Positions 7,937 through 14,959 of a DNA stretch of 38,309 nt are shown in pieces; the stretch's first letter is position 1, and each line of letters starts with the position of its first letter. The position numbers and the translations under genes were made by a program. Below the pieces are notes generated by a model, which was not told the origin of the DNA, ran no database searches, and saw nothing but the letters and a program-made list of their open reading frames with translations. Source of the DNA: Mollicutes bacterium (GTDB taxonomy: Bacteria; Bacillota_I; Bacilli_A; RF39; UBA660). The DNA is taken from positions 1 to 38,309 of the forward strand of contig DUQO01000069.1 of assembly GCA_012837765.1 (NCBI GenBank). Direction: 5' to 3'.

Positions 7937-9076
7937 ATGATATATTTGGATTATTCAGCTACTACTCCTGTTAATGATGAGGTGTTAAACACTTTTCAAA
8001 AGGTATCTAAAAATTATTTTTCTAACCCTAATTCATTACATTTTTTAGGTTTGCAAACTAAAAAATTGTTGGATGAAGCTACCGAACAAATAGCCAATAT
8101 AATGCATGTAAAACCGACAGAAATTATATATACAAGTGGCGCCTCTGAGTCAAACAATTTAGCTATTAAAGGAATTGCTTTTAAATATCAAAATAGAGGT
8201 AAACACATTATTACAACAATGCTTGAACATTCCTCTATTTTTGGACCATTGAATTATTTACAATCAAAAGGTTTTGAAATTGATTTTGTAAATATATTAG
8301 AAAATGGACATGTCGATCTTGAACATTTAAAAAGTTTGTTACGTGATGACACTATTTTAGTATCCATCTGTGCTGTTGATAGTGAAGTTGGAATTAGACA
8401 GCCAATCGAAGAGATTGGTTTGATACTAAAGAAATATCCTAAATTATTTTTTCATGTTGATATGACACAGTGTCTTGGTAAAGATAATATTGATCTAACA
8501 AATGTTGATCTAGCTAGCTTTTCAGCTCATAAAATTTATGGTGTTAAAGGCATCGGTGGACTCATAAAAAAAGAAAAGATTATGTTAGAACCTCTTATTC
8601 ATGGTGGTAAAAGTACGACAATATTTAGAAGTGGAACACCTACTACAGAACTTATTGTGTCGTTGTCAAAAGCTCTTAGATTAGCAGTGACAGACTTGGA
8701 AGCGAAAAAGGAACATGTGATGCGTTTAAATTCAAAAGTTAGAGATTTTTTATCAAAGTATCCTAAAGTTGCAATAAATAGTACAAATAAATCTTTGCCA
8801 CACATTTTAAATTTTAGTGCAATTGGAATCAAACCTGAAACTTTTCTTCATGCTTTGGAAGAAGATAATATTTTTATATCTACTAAAAGTGCATGTTCCC
8901 AAGGAGATGCTTTATCAAAATCAGTTTACGCTATATGTAAGAAAGAAGATATAGCTTCTTCTTCACTGCGAATAAGTATTTCACATTTAACAACGGAACA
9001 AGAAATCGAAATGTTTATGAAATTATTTGATAAAAATTACAAAAAGTTAAGTGAGGTAGTAAATGAAAATTGTTAA
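7937..9076 (+). CDS. Cysteine desulfurase (NifS/IscS-like)
   Basis: This 379-aa PLP-dependent class V aminotransferase-fold enzyme starts YLDYSATTPVNDEVL. It carries the PLP-binding Lys in SFSAHKIYGVKG (about residue 198) and the catalytic Cys in STKSACSQGD (about residue 320). It removes sulfur from cysteine, forming a persulfide for tRNA thiolation or Fe-S assembly. No IscU/SufU or ThiI gene is adjacent. Instead, a small thioredoxin overlaps its 3' end by 14 nt, which suggests a reductant or persulfide acceptor. The Cys loop is of the longer, group-I-like kind. Confidence 0.92.
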   Translation: MIYLDYSATTPVNDEVLNTFQKVSKNYFSNPNSLHFLGLQTKKLLDEATEQIANIMHVKPTEIIYTSGASESNNLAIKGIAFKYQNRGKHIITTMLEHSSIFGPLNYLQSKGFEIDFVNILENGHVDLEHLKSLLRDDTILVSICAVDSEVGIRQPIEEIGLILKKYPKLFFHVDMTQCLGKDNIDLTNVDLASFSAHKIYGVKGIGGLIKKEKIMLEPLIHGGKSTTIFRSGTPTTELIVSLSKALRLAVTDLEAKKEHVMRLNSKVRDFLSKYPKVAINSTNKSLPHILNFSAIGIKPETFLHALEEDNIFISTKSACSQGDALSKSVYAICKKEDIASSSLRISISHLTTEQEIEMFMKLFDKNYKKLSEVVNENC

Positions 9077-9332
9077 AATAAGTGCTGTTTGGTGTTCGTC
9101 TTGTTTGGTTATGAGACCACGCTTTGAAGAAGTTGAAAAAAAGTATCCTAATATCGAATCTATTTCACTCGATATTGACTTTGATGAAGAATCATCAAAA
9201 TATAATGTTAGAGAAAAACTACCAGTTTTTATACTGCTAGATAACAACGATAATGAATTAGAAAGATTAGTTGGAGAACATAAAACAGAAGAGTTAATAA
9301 ATATAGTTAAAAAGCATTATGATAAGGAGTAA
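9063..9332 (+). CDS. Small thioredoxin-like protein
   Basis: This 89-aa cytoplasmic thioredoxin fold has the active site AVWCSSCLVM (CxxC) near residue 12 and the cis-Pro segment KLPVFILLDN near 54. It is shorter than classical thioredoxin (about 105 aa). GTGAGG precedes an ATG lying inside the cysteine desulfurase gene, so the two are translationally coupled. The active-site pair SS differs from the classic GP, implying a more oxidising or specialised role. Next comes the thioredoxin-CcdA membrane fusion, so it may pass electrons to it. Confidence 0.85.
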   Translation: MKIVKISAVWCSSCLVMRPRFEEVEKKYPNIESISLDIDFDEESSKYNVREKLPVFILLDNNDNELERLVGEHKTEELINIVKKHYDKE

Positions 9333-9335
9333 CCT

Positions 9336-10553
9336 ATGAATTTTATAAAAAGAATAACATTTTTATTTTTACTGATATTATTATTTTTGCCTCTTCATAC
9401 TAGGGCATCTAATAACATTGTTGATGTATATCTTTTTTATGGTCGTGAATGTCCACACTGTGCAGAACTTGAAAAAGCAATAGAAGAAATTAAAAAAGAT
9501 TATCCTAATTTAAAGGTACATAAATATGAAGTTTGGTACAATTCTGAAAATAGGAATTATATGAATGAAGCAGCATCTATACTAGATACTAAGGTAACTG
9601 GTGTTCCATTTACTGTTATTGGTACTAGATTTTTTTCAGGATATTCAGCTGTCGTAAGAAAAGGGGAAATAAAACATACAATTGAAACATATTCTAAAGT
9701 TGCAACGTACAAAGATCCTGTTGGTGAAATGCTAGGCATTACTAAAAGAAGTGGAACTTTAACATATGAGGATATAACTAAAATAAATGATGACGACCCG
9801 TCATATATTCTTGAACTACCTTTTGTAGGTCCAGTAAAAGCTAAAACAGTATCACTGCCTGTAATATCTATAGTAATGGGTGCAATCGATGGTTTTAATC
9901 CTTGTGCAATGTGGGTACTACTATTTTTAATAAGTGTTTTATTAAACATGAAAGATAGAAGACGAATGTGGTTATTAGGATCCATCTTTATTATTACATC
10001 AGCTGTTATATATTTATTTTTTATGTTGACTTCGCTTAATGTTGTTACTTTTATTGGAGCGTTATGGTGGTTTAAATTATTGATTGCCTTAATTGCTTTA
10101 ATAGGTGGAATTCTTAATATCAGATCATTTATAAAAAGCAAGGAAGATGGCTGTAATGTAGTTGATGAAACTAAACGAAAAAACATTTTCCATAAAATAA
10201 AAAAATTTACTAGTCAAAAAAAGTTATCACTTGCAATAGCAGGAATTATTGCTTTAGCAATAACAGTAAATTTCATAGAATTATCCTGTTCAGCAGGATT
10301 ACCTGTAATATTTACGAGTATTCTTGCTATGAATAATTTATCTTTATTTGAATATTCTTTTTACATATTCTTATATATATTGTTTTTCTTACTTGATGAT
10401 TTGATAGTTTTTATTATAGCAATGATTTCACTTAAATTAACAGGTATATCAAATAAATATGTTAAGTATTCGCATCTTATAGGCGGTATCATAATGTTAG
10501 CGATAGGTTTACTTATGATCTTCAAACCAGAATGGTTAATGTTTAATTTCTAG
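9336..10553 (+). CDS. Exported thioredoxin domain fused to CcdA/DsbD-like membrane domain
   Basis: This 405-aa protein has a signal-like segment (residues 4-25), then an extracellular thioredoxin fold with GRECPHCAEL near residue 35 and the cis-Pro segment VTGVPFTVIG near 90. A membrane domain of about six helices occupies residues 175-405. Two conserved intramembrane Cys motifs (GFNPCAMWV near 187 and ELSCSAGLP near 314) match the paired cysteines of CcdA/DsbD electron carriers. It likely moves reducing equivalents from cytoplasmic thioredoxin, perhaps the preceding gene, to extracellular thiols. It follows that gene by 3 nt. Isomerase or reductase direction cannot be told from sequence. Confidence 0.87.
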   Translation: MNFIKRITFLFLLILLFLPLHTRASNNIVDVYLFYGRECPHCAELEKAIEEIKKDYPNLKVHKYEVWYNSENRNYMNEAASILDTKVTGVPFTVIGTRFFSGYSAVVRKGEIKHTIETYSKVATYKDPVGEMLGITKRSGTLTYEDITKINDDDPSYILELPFVGPVKAKTVSLPVISIVMGAIDGFNPCAMWVLLFLISVLLNMKDRRRMWLLGSIFIITSAVIYLFFMLTSLNVVTFIGALWWFKLLIALIALIGGILNIRSFIKSKEDGCNVVDETKRKNIFHKIKKFTSQKKLSLAIAGIIALAITVNFIELSCSAGLPVIFTSILAMNNLSLFEYSFYIFLYILFFLLDDLIVFIIAMISLKLTGISNKYVKYSHLIGGIIMLAIGLLMIFKPEWLMFNF

Positions 10554-10554
10554 T

Positions 10555-10583
10555 TTGACCGCATAAATAATATAATGTATAAT
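10555..10583 (+). promoter_or_regulatory. Promoter of the glycosyltransferase gene
   Basis: TTGACC at 10555-10560, a 17-bp spacer, and TATAAT at 10578-10583. A second TATAAT copy sits at 10571-10576, but its spacing is too short. Confidence 0.75.
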
Positions 10584-10619
10584 TAAAGCGCAATAATCAT
10601 AGAAAGATTGGTGATTTTA

Positions 10620-12095
10620 ATGAAAAAAATTTCGATAAATATGTTATCGAAAGCTGATTCAGTAAAAGGGCAAGGTGTGGGTAGTGCTTATCTGGAACAG
10701 GTAAAATTAGTTACAGAAGGCGCTAGCGATATTTTTGATATTAGGATAAATGATTGGCGAGATGCTGATATAATTCATCATCACACAATAGAACCAATGA
10801 ATTATTTAAGGATGAGAACAAGTAAAGGTATAAATGTAAGTTATGTTCATTTTTTACCTGAAACACTTGATGGATCAATAAATATACCTAAACCAGCTTT
10901 TAATATATTTAAAAAATATGTAGTTGACTTTTATAAAAACGCTGATTACTTAGTAGTCGTAAATCCTATTTTTATAAATGATTTAGAAGCACATGGTATT
11001 AGTCGTGAAAAAATAAAATATATACCAAATTATGTATCTAAAACTGATTTTCATAAGAAAAGTAGTAAAGAAATAAAAGCATTAAGAAAAGAACTTAATT
11101 TGAAAGAAGATGACTTTGTTGTTCTAGGAGTTGGTCAAGTTCAAACCAGAAAGGGTGTTCTTGATTTTGTAGAAGTAGCTAGAGCAATGCCGGATGTTAC
11201 TTTTATATGGTGTGGAGGTTTTTCATTTGGTGCTATAACAGATGGCTATAAAGAATTAAAGAAAGTATTTGAAAATCCACCAAGTAATGTAAGATTTTTA
11301 GGTATTATACCAAGAGAAAAAATGAATGACATGTATAATATGGCAAATGTCTTATTTATGCCTTCATATAATGAATTGTTTCCAATGTCTATTTTAGAGG
11401 CATCTAATGTTCAAATACCAATATTATTAAGGGACTTAGAATTGTATAAAGATATCTTATTTGGTAATTATTTAATAGGTAATAATAATGATGAATTTAT
11501 ATCACAAATAAAAGCACTTAAAGAGGATAAAGACAAATATAAAGAGTATTCATTAAAATCACGTGATATAAGTATTTTCTATTCAAAAGAAAATGTCTTA
11601 AAAATATGGAGAGATTTTTATACAGAGATATTTAATAATAACGAAATGAAACATCTTGTGTTTTTAAGAAAATCTACTAAGGGATTAGATAAAATTAAAA
11701 AAGGGGAAAAAACTAAGATTATTCGTGGCGGGTCATCTAAAAAAACAATTTTTTCAAAAACGAAAAAAGGTGATATTTTATATTTTATTGAAAAAGATGG
11801 AACAGATTTAATAAGATGCAAAGCTAAAGTAAAAGAAGTAATTAACACTGATAAGCTAAGCAAAGAAGAAGCGTTAAATTTTGTGTTAGAACACCAAAAC
11901 GAATTACAACTTACTGCTTCCCAAATAAAAAAATGGGCTAGCAAACCATATTTAACATTAATTGTTTTTGGCGAAATTGAAATTATTGAACCATATAAAA
12001 TAGATGAATGCAGTTATGTACAAATGGATGATTGGATAACTCTTACTAAAAAATCAAAGAAAACAGAAAAAAAAGTTAACGCCAAAAAAATATGA
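10620..12095 (+). CDS. GT4 glycosyltransferase with C-terminal ASCH/PUA-like domain
   Basis: This 491-aa protein has a GT-B fold in residues 1 to about 345: GQGVGSAY near the start, IIHHHTIEPMNY, the C-domain VVLGVGQVQTRKGV, and the donor-site PSYNELFPMSILEA with the E-x7-E pattern of GT4. Relatives in Bacilli include glucosyl-diacylglycerol synthases, so a membrane glycolipid role is plausible. Residues 350-480 are not part of normal GT4 enzymes. They look like a small beta-barrel (GDILYFIEKDG, then RCKAKVKEV, then LIVFGEIEII), reminiscent of ASCH/PUA-like domains. The tail is Lys-rich. The ORF track's TTG at 10608 is less likely than ATG 10620, which follows TTGGTGAT. Confidence 0.82.
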   Translation: MKKISINMLSKADSVKGQGVGSAYLEQVKLVTEGASDIFDIRINDWRDADIIHHHTIEPMNYLRMRTSKGINVSYVHFLPETLDGSINIPKPAFNIFKKYVVDFYKNADYLVVVNPIFINDLEAHGISREKIKYIPNYVSKTDFHKKSSKEIKALRKELNLKEDDFVVLGVGQVQTRKGVLDFVEVARAMPDVTFIWCGGFSFGAITDGYKELKKVFENPPSNVRFLGIIPREKMNDMYNMANVLFMPSYNELFPMSILEASNVQIPILLRDLELYKDILFGNYLIGNNNDEFISQIKALKEDKDKYKEYSLKSRDISIFYSKENVLKIWRDFYTEIFNNNEMKHLVFLRKSTKGLDKIKKGEKTKIIRGGSSKKTIFSKTKKGDILYFIEKDGTDLIRCKAKVKEVINTDKLSKEEALNFVLEHQNELQLTASQIKKWASKPYLTLIVFGEIEIIEPYKIDECSYVQMDDWITLTKKSKKTEKKVNAKKI

Positions 12096-12119
12096 TAAAA
12101 CGAAAGTAGGGGTGAATAA

Positions 12120-12626
12120 ATGAAAAAGCAAAATAACGTAATTACTTTAATAATCTTTTGTGCAATAACAATTGTCTGTTGTGTTTATGCTCTCAAGTGG
12201 CATGCTGTTTATAAGGAAGATGTAATGAATAGGGCTATTATTACTAGTCATATTCAAGAAATCAAGGAAAGTGAGCTTGAAAATTATACAACAGATAATC
12301 CTTATGCTGTAATTTATTTTGGCGTTCCAAGCGATGAAAATTGTCGTGCTTTCGAAAAAAAATTACAGAGGTTTTTAGATAAAAAAGATTTAAGAGAGCT
12401 ATTTGTTTATTTAAATGTAAGTGATATTGCTGATGGAAATTTTAAAGAAACATTTGATAATACGTATAACACAAAAGATTTAAGAGAAAAAAATAAGTTT
12501 CTTTATGAAGTACCTGCTGTTGCAATATATGATCATACTACCATGGTTGATTTTGTAAGTGGTAAAAACTTAACGATTGAAAAAGTTGAAAAATTATTAA
12601 ACAAACATAAATTAGGTGAAAAATAA
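12120..12626 (+). CDS. Membrane-anchored thioredoxin-fold protein lacking CxxC
   Basis: This 168-aa protein has an N-terminal membrane helix (about residues 9-27) and an exported domain. The segment NPYAVIYFGVPSDENCRAFEKKL sits where a thioredoxin active site would be but has only one Cys, and YEVPAVAIYD supplies the cis-Pro position. It therefore looks like a thioredoxin fold without redox activity, or a single-Cys variant. AGGGGTG precedes the ATG. It ends directly before trmL, and another membrane thioredoxin lies just downstream on the other strand. Function unknown. Confidence 0.68.
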   Translation: MKKQNNVITLIIFCAITIVCCVYALKWHAVYKEDVMNRAIITSHIQEIKESELENYTTDNPYAVIYFGVPSDENCRAFEKKLQRFLDKKDLRELFVYLNVSDIADGNFKETFDNTYNTKDLREKNKFLYEVPAVAIYDHTTMVDFVSGKNLTIEKVEKLLNKHKLGEK

Positions 12627-13136
12627 ATGATTAACATTGTTTTATATCAACCTGAAATTCCCCAAAATACTGGTAATATCATGAGGACATGTGTAGCGAC
12701 AAACTCAAAGTTACATCTTGTTAAACCATTAGGTTTTTCACTTGATGATAAACATATGAAGCGTAGTGGATTGGATTATTTAAAGTTCCTTGATTATGAA
12801 GTGTATGAAAACTATGAAGAATTCAAATCAAAGAATACAGGAACATATTATTATTTAACACGATATGGTAACAAACCACACACATCATTTGACTATAGTA
12901 ATAAAGATGAAAACATATATTTAATTTTCGGAAAAGAAAGCACTGGTATACCAAAAGAAATATTGAAAGATAAAATAGATTTTTGTATGAGAATTCCGAT
13001 GACAGACAAAACAAGAACTTTGAATTTATCAAATTGTGTGGCTATAATGGTGTACGAAGTTTTAAGACAACAGGAATATAACGGTTTATTAAAAAAAGAA
13101 CCATTTAAGGGTGAAGACTATTTAACAAAAGACTAA
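12627..13136 (+). CDS. trmL: tRNA (cytidine(34)-2'-O)-methyltransferase
   Basis: This 169-aa SPOUT enzyme has the TrmL signatures: N-terminal IVLYQPEIPQNTGNIMRT, middle KHMKRSGLDYL, YLIFGKESTGIPKEIL and C-terminal RTLNLSNCVAIMVYEVLRQ. It methylates the ribose of the wobble base of tRNA-Leu isoacceptors. It starts immediately after the preceding stop (AATAAATG), with AGGTGAA upstream. Its stop codon lies inside a bidirectional terminator. Confidence 0.95.
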   Translation: MINIVLYQPEIPQNTGNIMRTCVATNSKLHLVKPLGFSLDDKHMKRSGLDYLKFLDYEVYENYEEFKSKNTGTYYYLTRYGNKPHTSFDYSNKDENIYLIFGKESTGIPKEILKDKIDFCMRIPMTDKTRTLNLSNCVAIMVYEVLRQQEYNGLLKKEPFKGEDYLTKD

Positions 13137-13157
13137 GAAAAACTTTCTTAGTCTTTT
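13127..13157. terminator. Bidirectional terminator between trmL and the membrane thioredoxin
   Basis: AAAAGACTAAGAAA and TTTCTTAGTCTTTT form a perfect 14-bp stem with a 3-nt loop. It has T runs on both strands and contains the stop region of both convergent genes. Confidence 0.88.
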
Positions 13158-13582
13158 ATGTAATCATTAATTTTTAATTTATCAATTATTTTGTCTTTAC
13201 TTATGTTACCATTCATTCTATTGCTTGTTCCACTTTCAACTCCATCGTAGAAAAATACGACTGTTGGAGTACCGACACTACCAACCAGGCCTTTAAATTC
13301 CTGATTTTCATCGGTTGTCATAGTAGCTGTATCAATTTTATAGATCACTAATTTATATTCATTAGCAACAGCTCTTAATTTAGGTTCAAATAGTTTACAG
13401 TAAGAGCAAAACTCATTTCCAATATACAAAACAAAACTTTCTTTATTTTCAACTTTGTTTTTAATTTCGGAATAGGTAACATCTTTTAAATATTCATTGT
13501 TTTTGTTCCAGTTTGTAAAGACAATTAATAAAACAATTAATGAAAATACAAATAGCATAATCGCTATTTTTTTAAAATTCAT
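13148..13582 (-). CDS. Membrane-anchored thioredoxin-like protein
   Basis: This 144-aa protein has an N-terminal membrane anchor (IAIMLFVFSLIVLLIVF, about residues 6-22). The extracellular thioredoxin domain has active site GNEFCSYCKLF (CxxC near residue 59) and cis-Pro segment SVGTPTVVFF. It is likely an extracytoplasmic thiol oxidoreductase that could pair with the thioredoxin-CcdA protein at 9336. AGGTGATG precedes the ATG. It is transcribed toward trmL from its own promoter, just outside the large export cluster whose proteins are Cys-rich. Confidence 0.85.
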   Translation of the reverse strand: MNFKKIAIMLFVFSLIVLLIVFTNWNKNNEYLKDVTYSEIKNKVENKESFVLYIGNEFCSYCKLFEPKLRAVANEYKLVIYKIDTATMTTDENQEFKGLVGSVGTPTVVFFYDGVESGTSNRMNGNISKDKIIDKLKINDYIKD

Positions 13583-13605
13583 AACATCACCTACTTATGT
13601 TTAAA

Positions 13606-13634
13606 AATATATCATAAAATGTGTAACATTACAA
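13606..13634 (-). promoter_or_regulatory. Promoter of the membrane thioredoxin
   Basis: On the minus strand, TTGTAA (13634-13629), a 17-bp spacer, and TATATT (13611-13606) with an upstream TGA extension. Confidence 0.6.
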
Positions 13635-13661
13635 TTGCTAATGTTTAAAGTTTTTTTAATG

Positions 13662-13689
13662 TTGACAAGCGAAGATGGTGCGATATAAT
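13662..13689 (+). promoter_or_regulatory. Strong promoter with no intact gene downstream
   Basis: TTGACA at 13662-13667, a 16-bp spacer, and TATAAT at 13684-13689. The unit it drives ends at the terminator at 14042-14070 and contains no intact gene. Confidence 0.78.
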
Positions 13690-13716
13690 AAACGTCTAAG
13701 GGACGGGGTTCTTTTT

Positions 13717-14070
13717 ATGATAAAAGAGGAAAGTAAGCGTATAAAATTTAAACTAAAAAAGATAAATGTAAAAAAACATACACAAAATTAAAATATCAGC
13801 TCAATAATTCTTCGCTAAATATGGAAGAATGGTACTTGCAAATAGTAAAAATGAAGAACTCTCAGTAATTGTATATTACAGTTTAGATAAGGAAAAAGGA
13901 ACTTATATATAAACTAATCTTGATCAAAAAAACTGCAAAAAAGACACGAGCAAATATAACAAGATATACTAAAATGTTGCACAATACCAAAGGAATATGT
14001 TTGAAAAAACATTTAATTATAGCACGATTGGACGATCGAGAAAAAAGATTTGGAATAACCAAATCTTTTT
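13717..14070 (+). pseudogene. Decayed reading frame or short RNA between promoter and terminator
   Basis: This is the only part of 13583-14260 with coding-like text. ATG 13717 opens a 24-codon frame (MIKEESKRIKFKLKKINV...) that stops at TAA. A second frame then gives FFAKYGRMVLANSKNEELSV followed by IVYYSLDKEKGTYI and a stop. Fragments such as TNLDQKNCKKDTSKYNKIY follow. The fragments lie in different frames and read like a protein broken by stops and frameshifts. I cannot name the parent family. The alternative is a roughly 370-nt noncoding transcript. The ORF-track call at 13920 lacks a ribosome-binding site and is not supported. Confidence 0.4.
14042..14070 (+). terminator. Terminator of the 13.7-14.07 kb unit
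   Basis: AAAAAGATTTGG, loop AATAA, and CCAAATCTTTTT form a perfect 12-bp stem ending in a T run. Confidence 0.85.
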
Positions 14071-14199
14071 ATCCTTATAAATCAATTATTTCTTCATTGT
14101 TTTAACTATATTCGCTGATAATGTATAAATATTGTGTTTTAGTTAAGTATTTAAAGGAAGAGATGGTGTAAAACAAATAAAAAACTTTTAGTATAATGA

Positions 14200-14227
14200 T
14201 TGAAATTAGGTAAAACTATGTTATACT
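14200..14227 (+). promoter_or_regulatory. Promoter at the head of the Tad/T4SS cluster
   Basis: TTGAAA at 14200-14205, a 16-bp spacer, and an extended -10 TGT-TATACT ending at 14227. It lies 33 bp upstream of the first gene of the cluster. A second TATAAT at 14192-14197 lacks a good -35. Confidence 0.68.
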
Positions 14228-14260
14228 ATATTATATAAACAATATAGGAGTGATGCTATT

Positions 14261-14959
14261 GTGAAAAAAGCCTTTATAGTAACCTTTATAGTAGCAATAT
14301 TAATGTTTTTTAATATTGATGTTTTTGCATTAGATGAAACTTGTACCAATGAAGAAAAAATGCGTCTAATACAACTTGTTAACGCTACTAATGTAACTTA
14401 CGAATTTGTTGAAGAAATGCACCATGATTATAATGAAATAGTTAGATATTACAAGGTAATAGTAAGCAATTTCAAACCAGACTTTTATATTTATGATGAA
14501 CAACAAGGTACATTTTTTGAATATAATGGGAATTCTATAGTTGAACAAGGGAAATTTTATGGTGGCATAAATTATAAACTTCCTTTTATTGCGTCTTCTA
14601 AAAGTCCGTGCGCAAATAATGTAATAATGACTAAATACGTTAGAATGTTGCCTTACAATGAATATTCTACAGATCCTCTTTGTGTGGGACATGAAACATA
14701 TGAACTGTGCAAGAAATTTACTCCAATAAGAATTACTTCACGTTCTGATTTTGAGCAACGAATGAAAGAATATATAAGAAAATTAGATAATAAGGATGAA
14801 CCTGAAATTCCAGTTGAAGAAAAAGAGGAAAATACTTTTTTTGATAAAATATTAGATTTTTTAACCGATTATTATATGTATATTTTAGTATTTATCATTA
14901 TAACTGGGATAACAGGAATTGTTATTATTGAGGTTAGAAAAAGGAGAGAAATACTATGA
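14261..14959 (+). CDS. Exported membrane-anchored protein, first gene of the Tad/T4SS cluster
   Basis: I do not recognise this 232-aa protein. It has a signal peptide (residues 1-23, ending VFALDETC), an extracellular region with five Cys, an acidic linker (PEIPVEEKEE near 185) and a single C-terminal membrane helix (MYILVFIIITGITGIVIIEV) followed by a short basic tail. This is the layout of a type I membrane surface protein. The start is GTG with GGAG 11 nt upstream. Its TGA overlaps the ATG of the 1144-aa Cys-rich gene, so the two are coupled and may form one complex. Confidence 0.82.
   Translation: MKKAFIVTFIVAILMFFNIDVFALDETCTNEEKMRLIQLVNATNVTYEFVEEMHHDYNEIVRYYKVIVSNFKPDFYIYDEQQGTFFEYNGNSIVEQGKFYGGINYKLPFIASSKSPCANNVIMTKYVRMLPYNEYSTDPLCVGHETYELCKKFTPIRITSRSDFEQRMKEYIRKLDNKDEPEIPVEEKEENTFFDKILDFLTDYYMYILVFIIITGITGIVIIEVRKRREIL

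Noticed and set aside
9557-10186. 209-aa minus-strand ORF
   Set aside because: It lies inside the thioredoxin-CcdA gene, has no family features, and reads as a shadow of an AT-rich plus-strand gene.
13920-14105. 61-aa ORF in the track
   Set aside because: No ribosome-binding site, and it runs through the terminator at 14042-14070.
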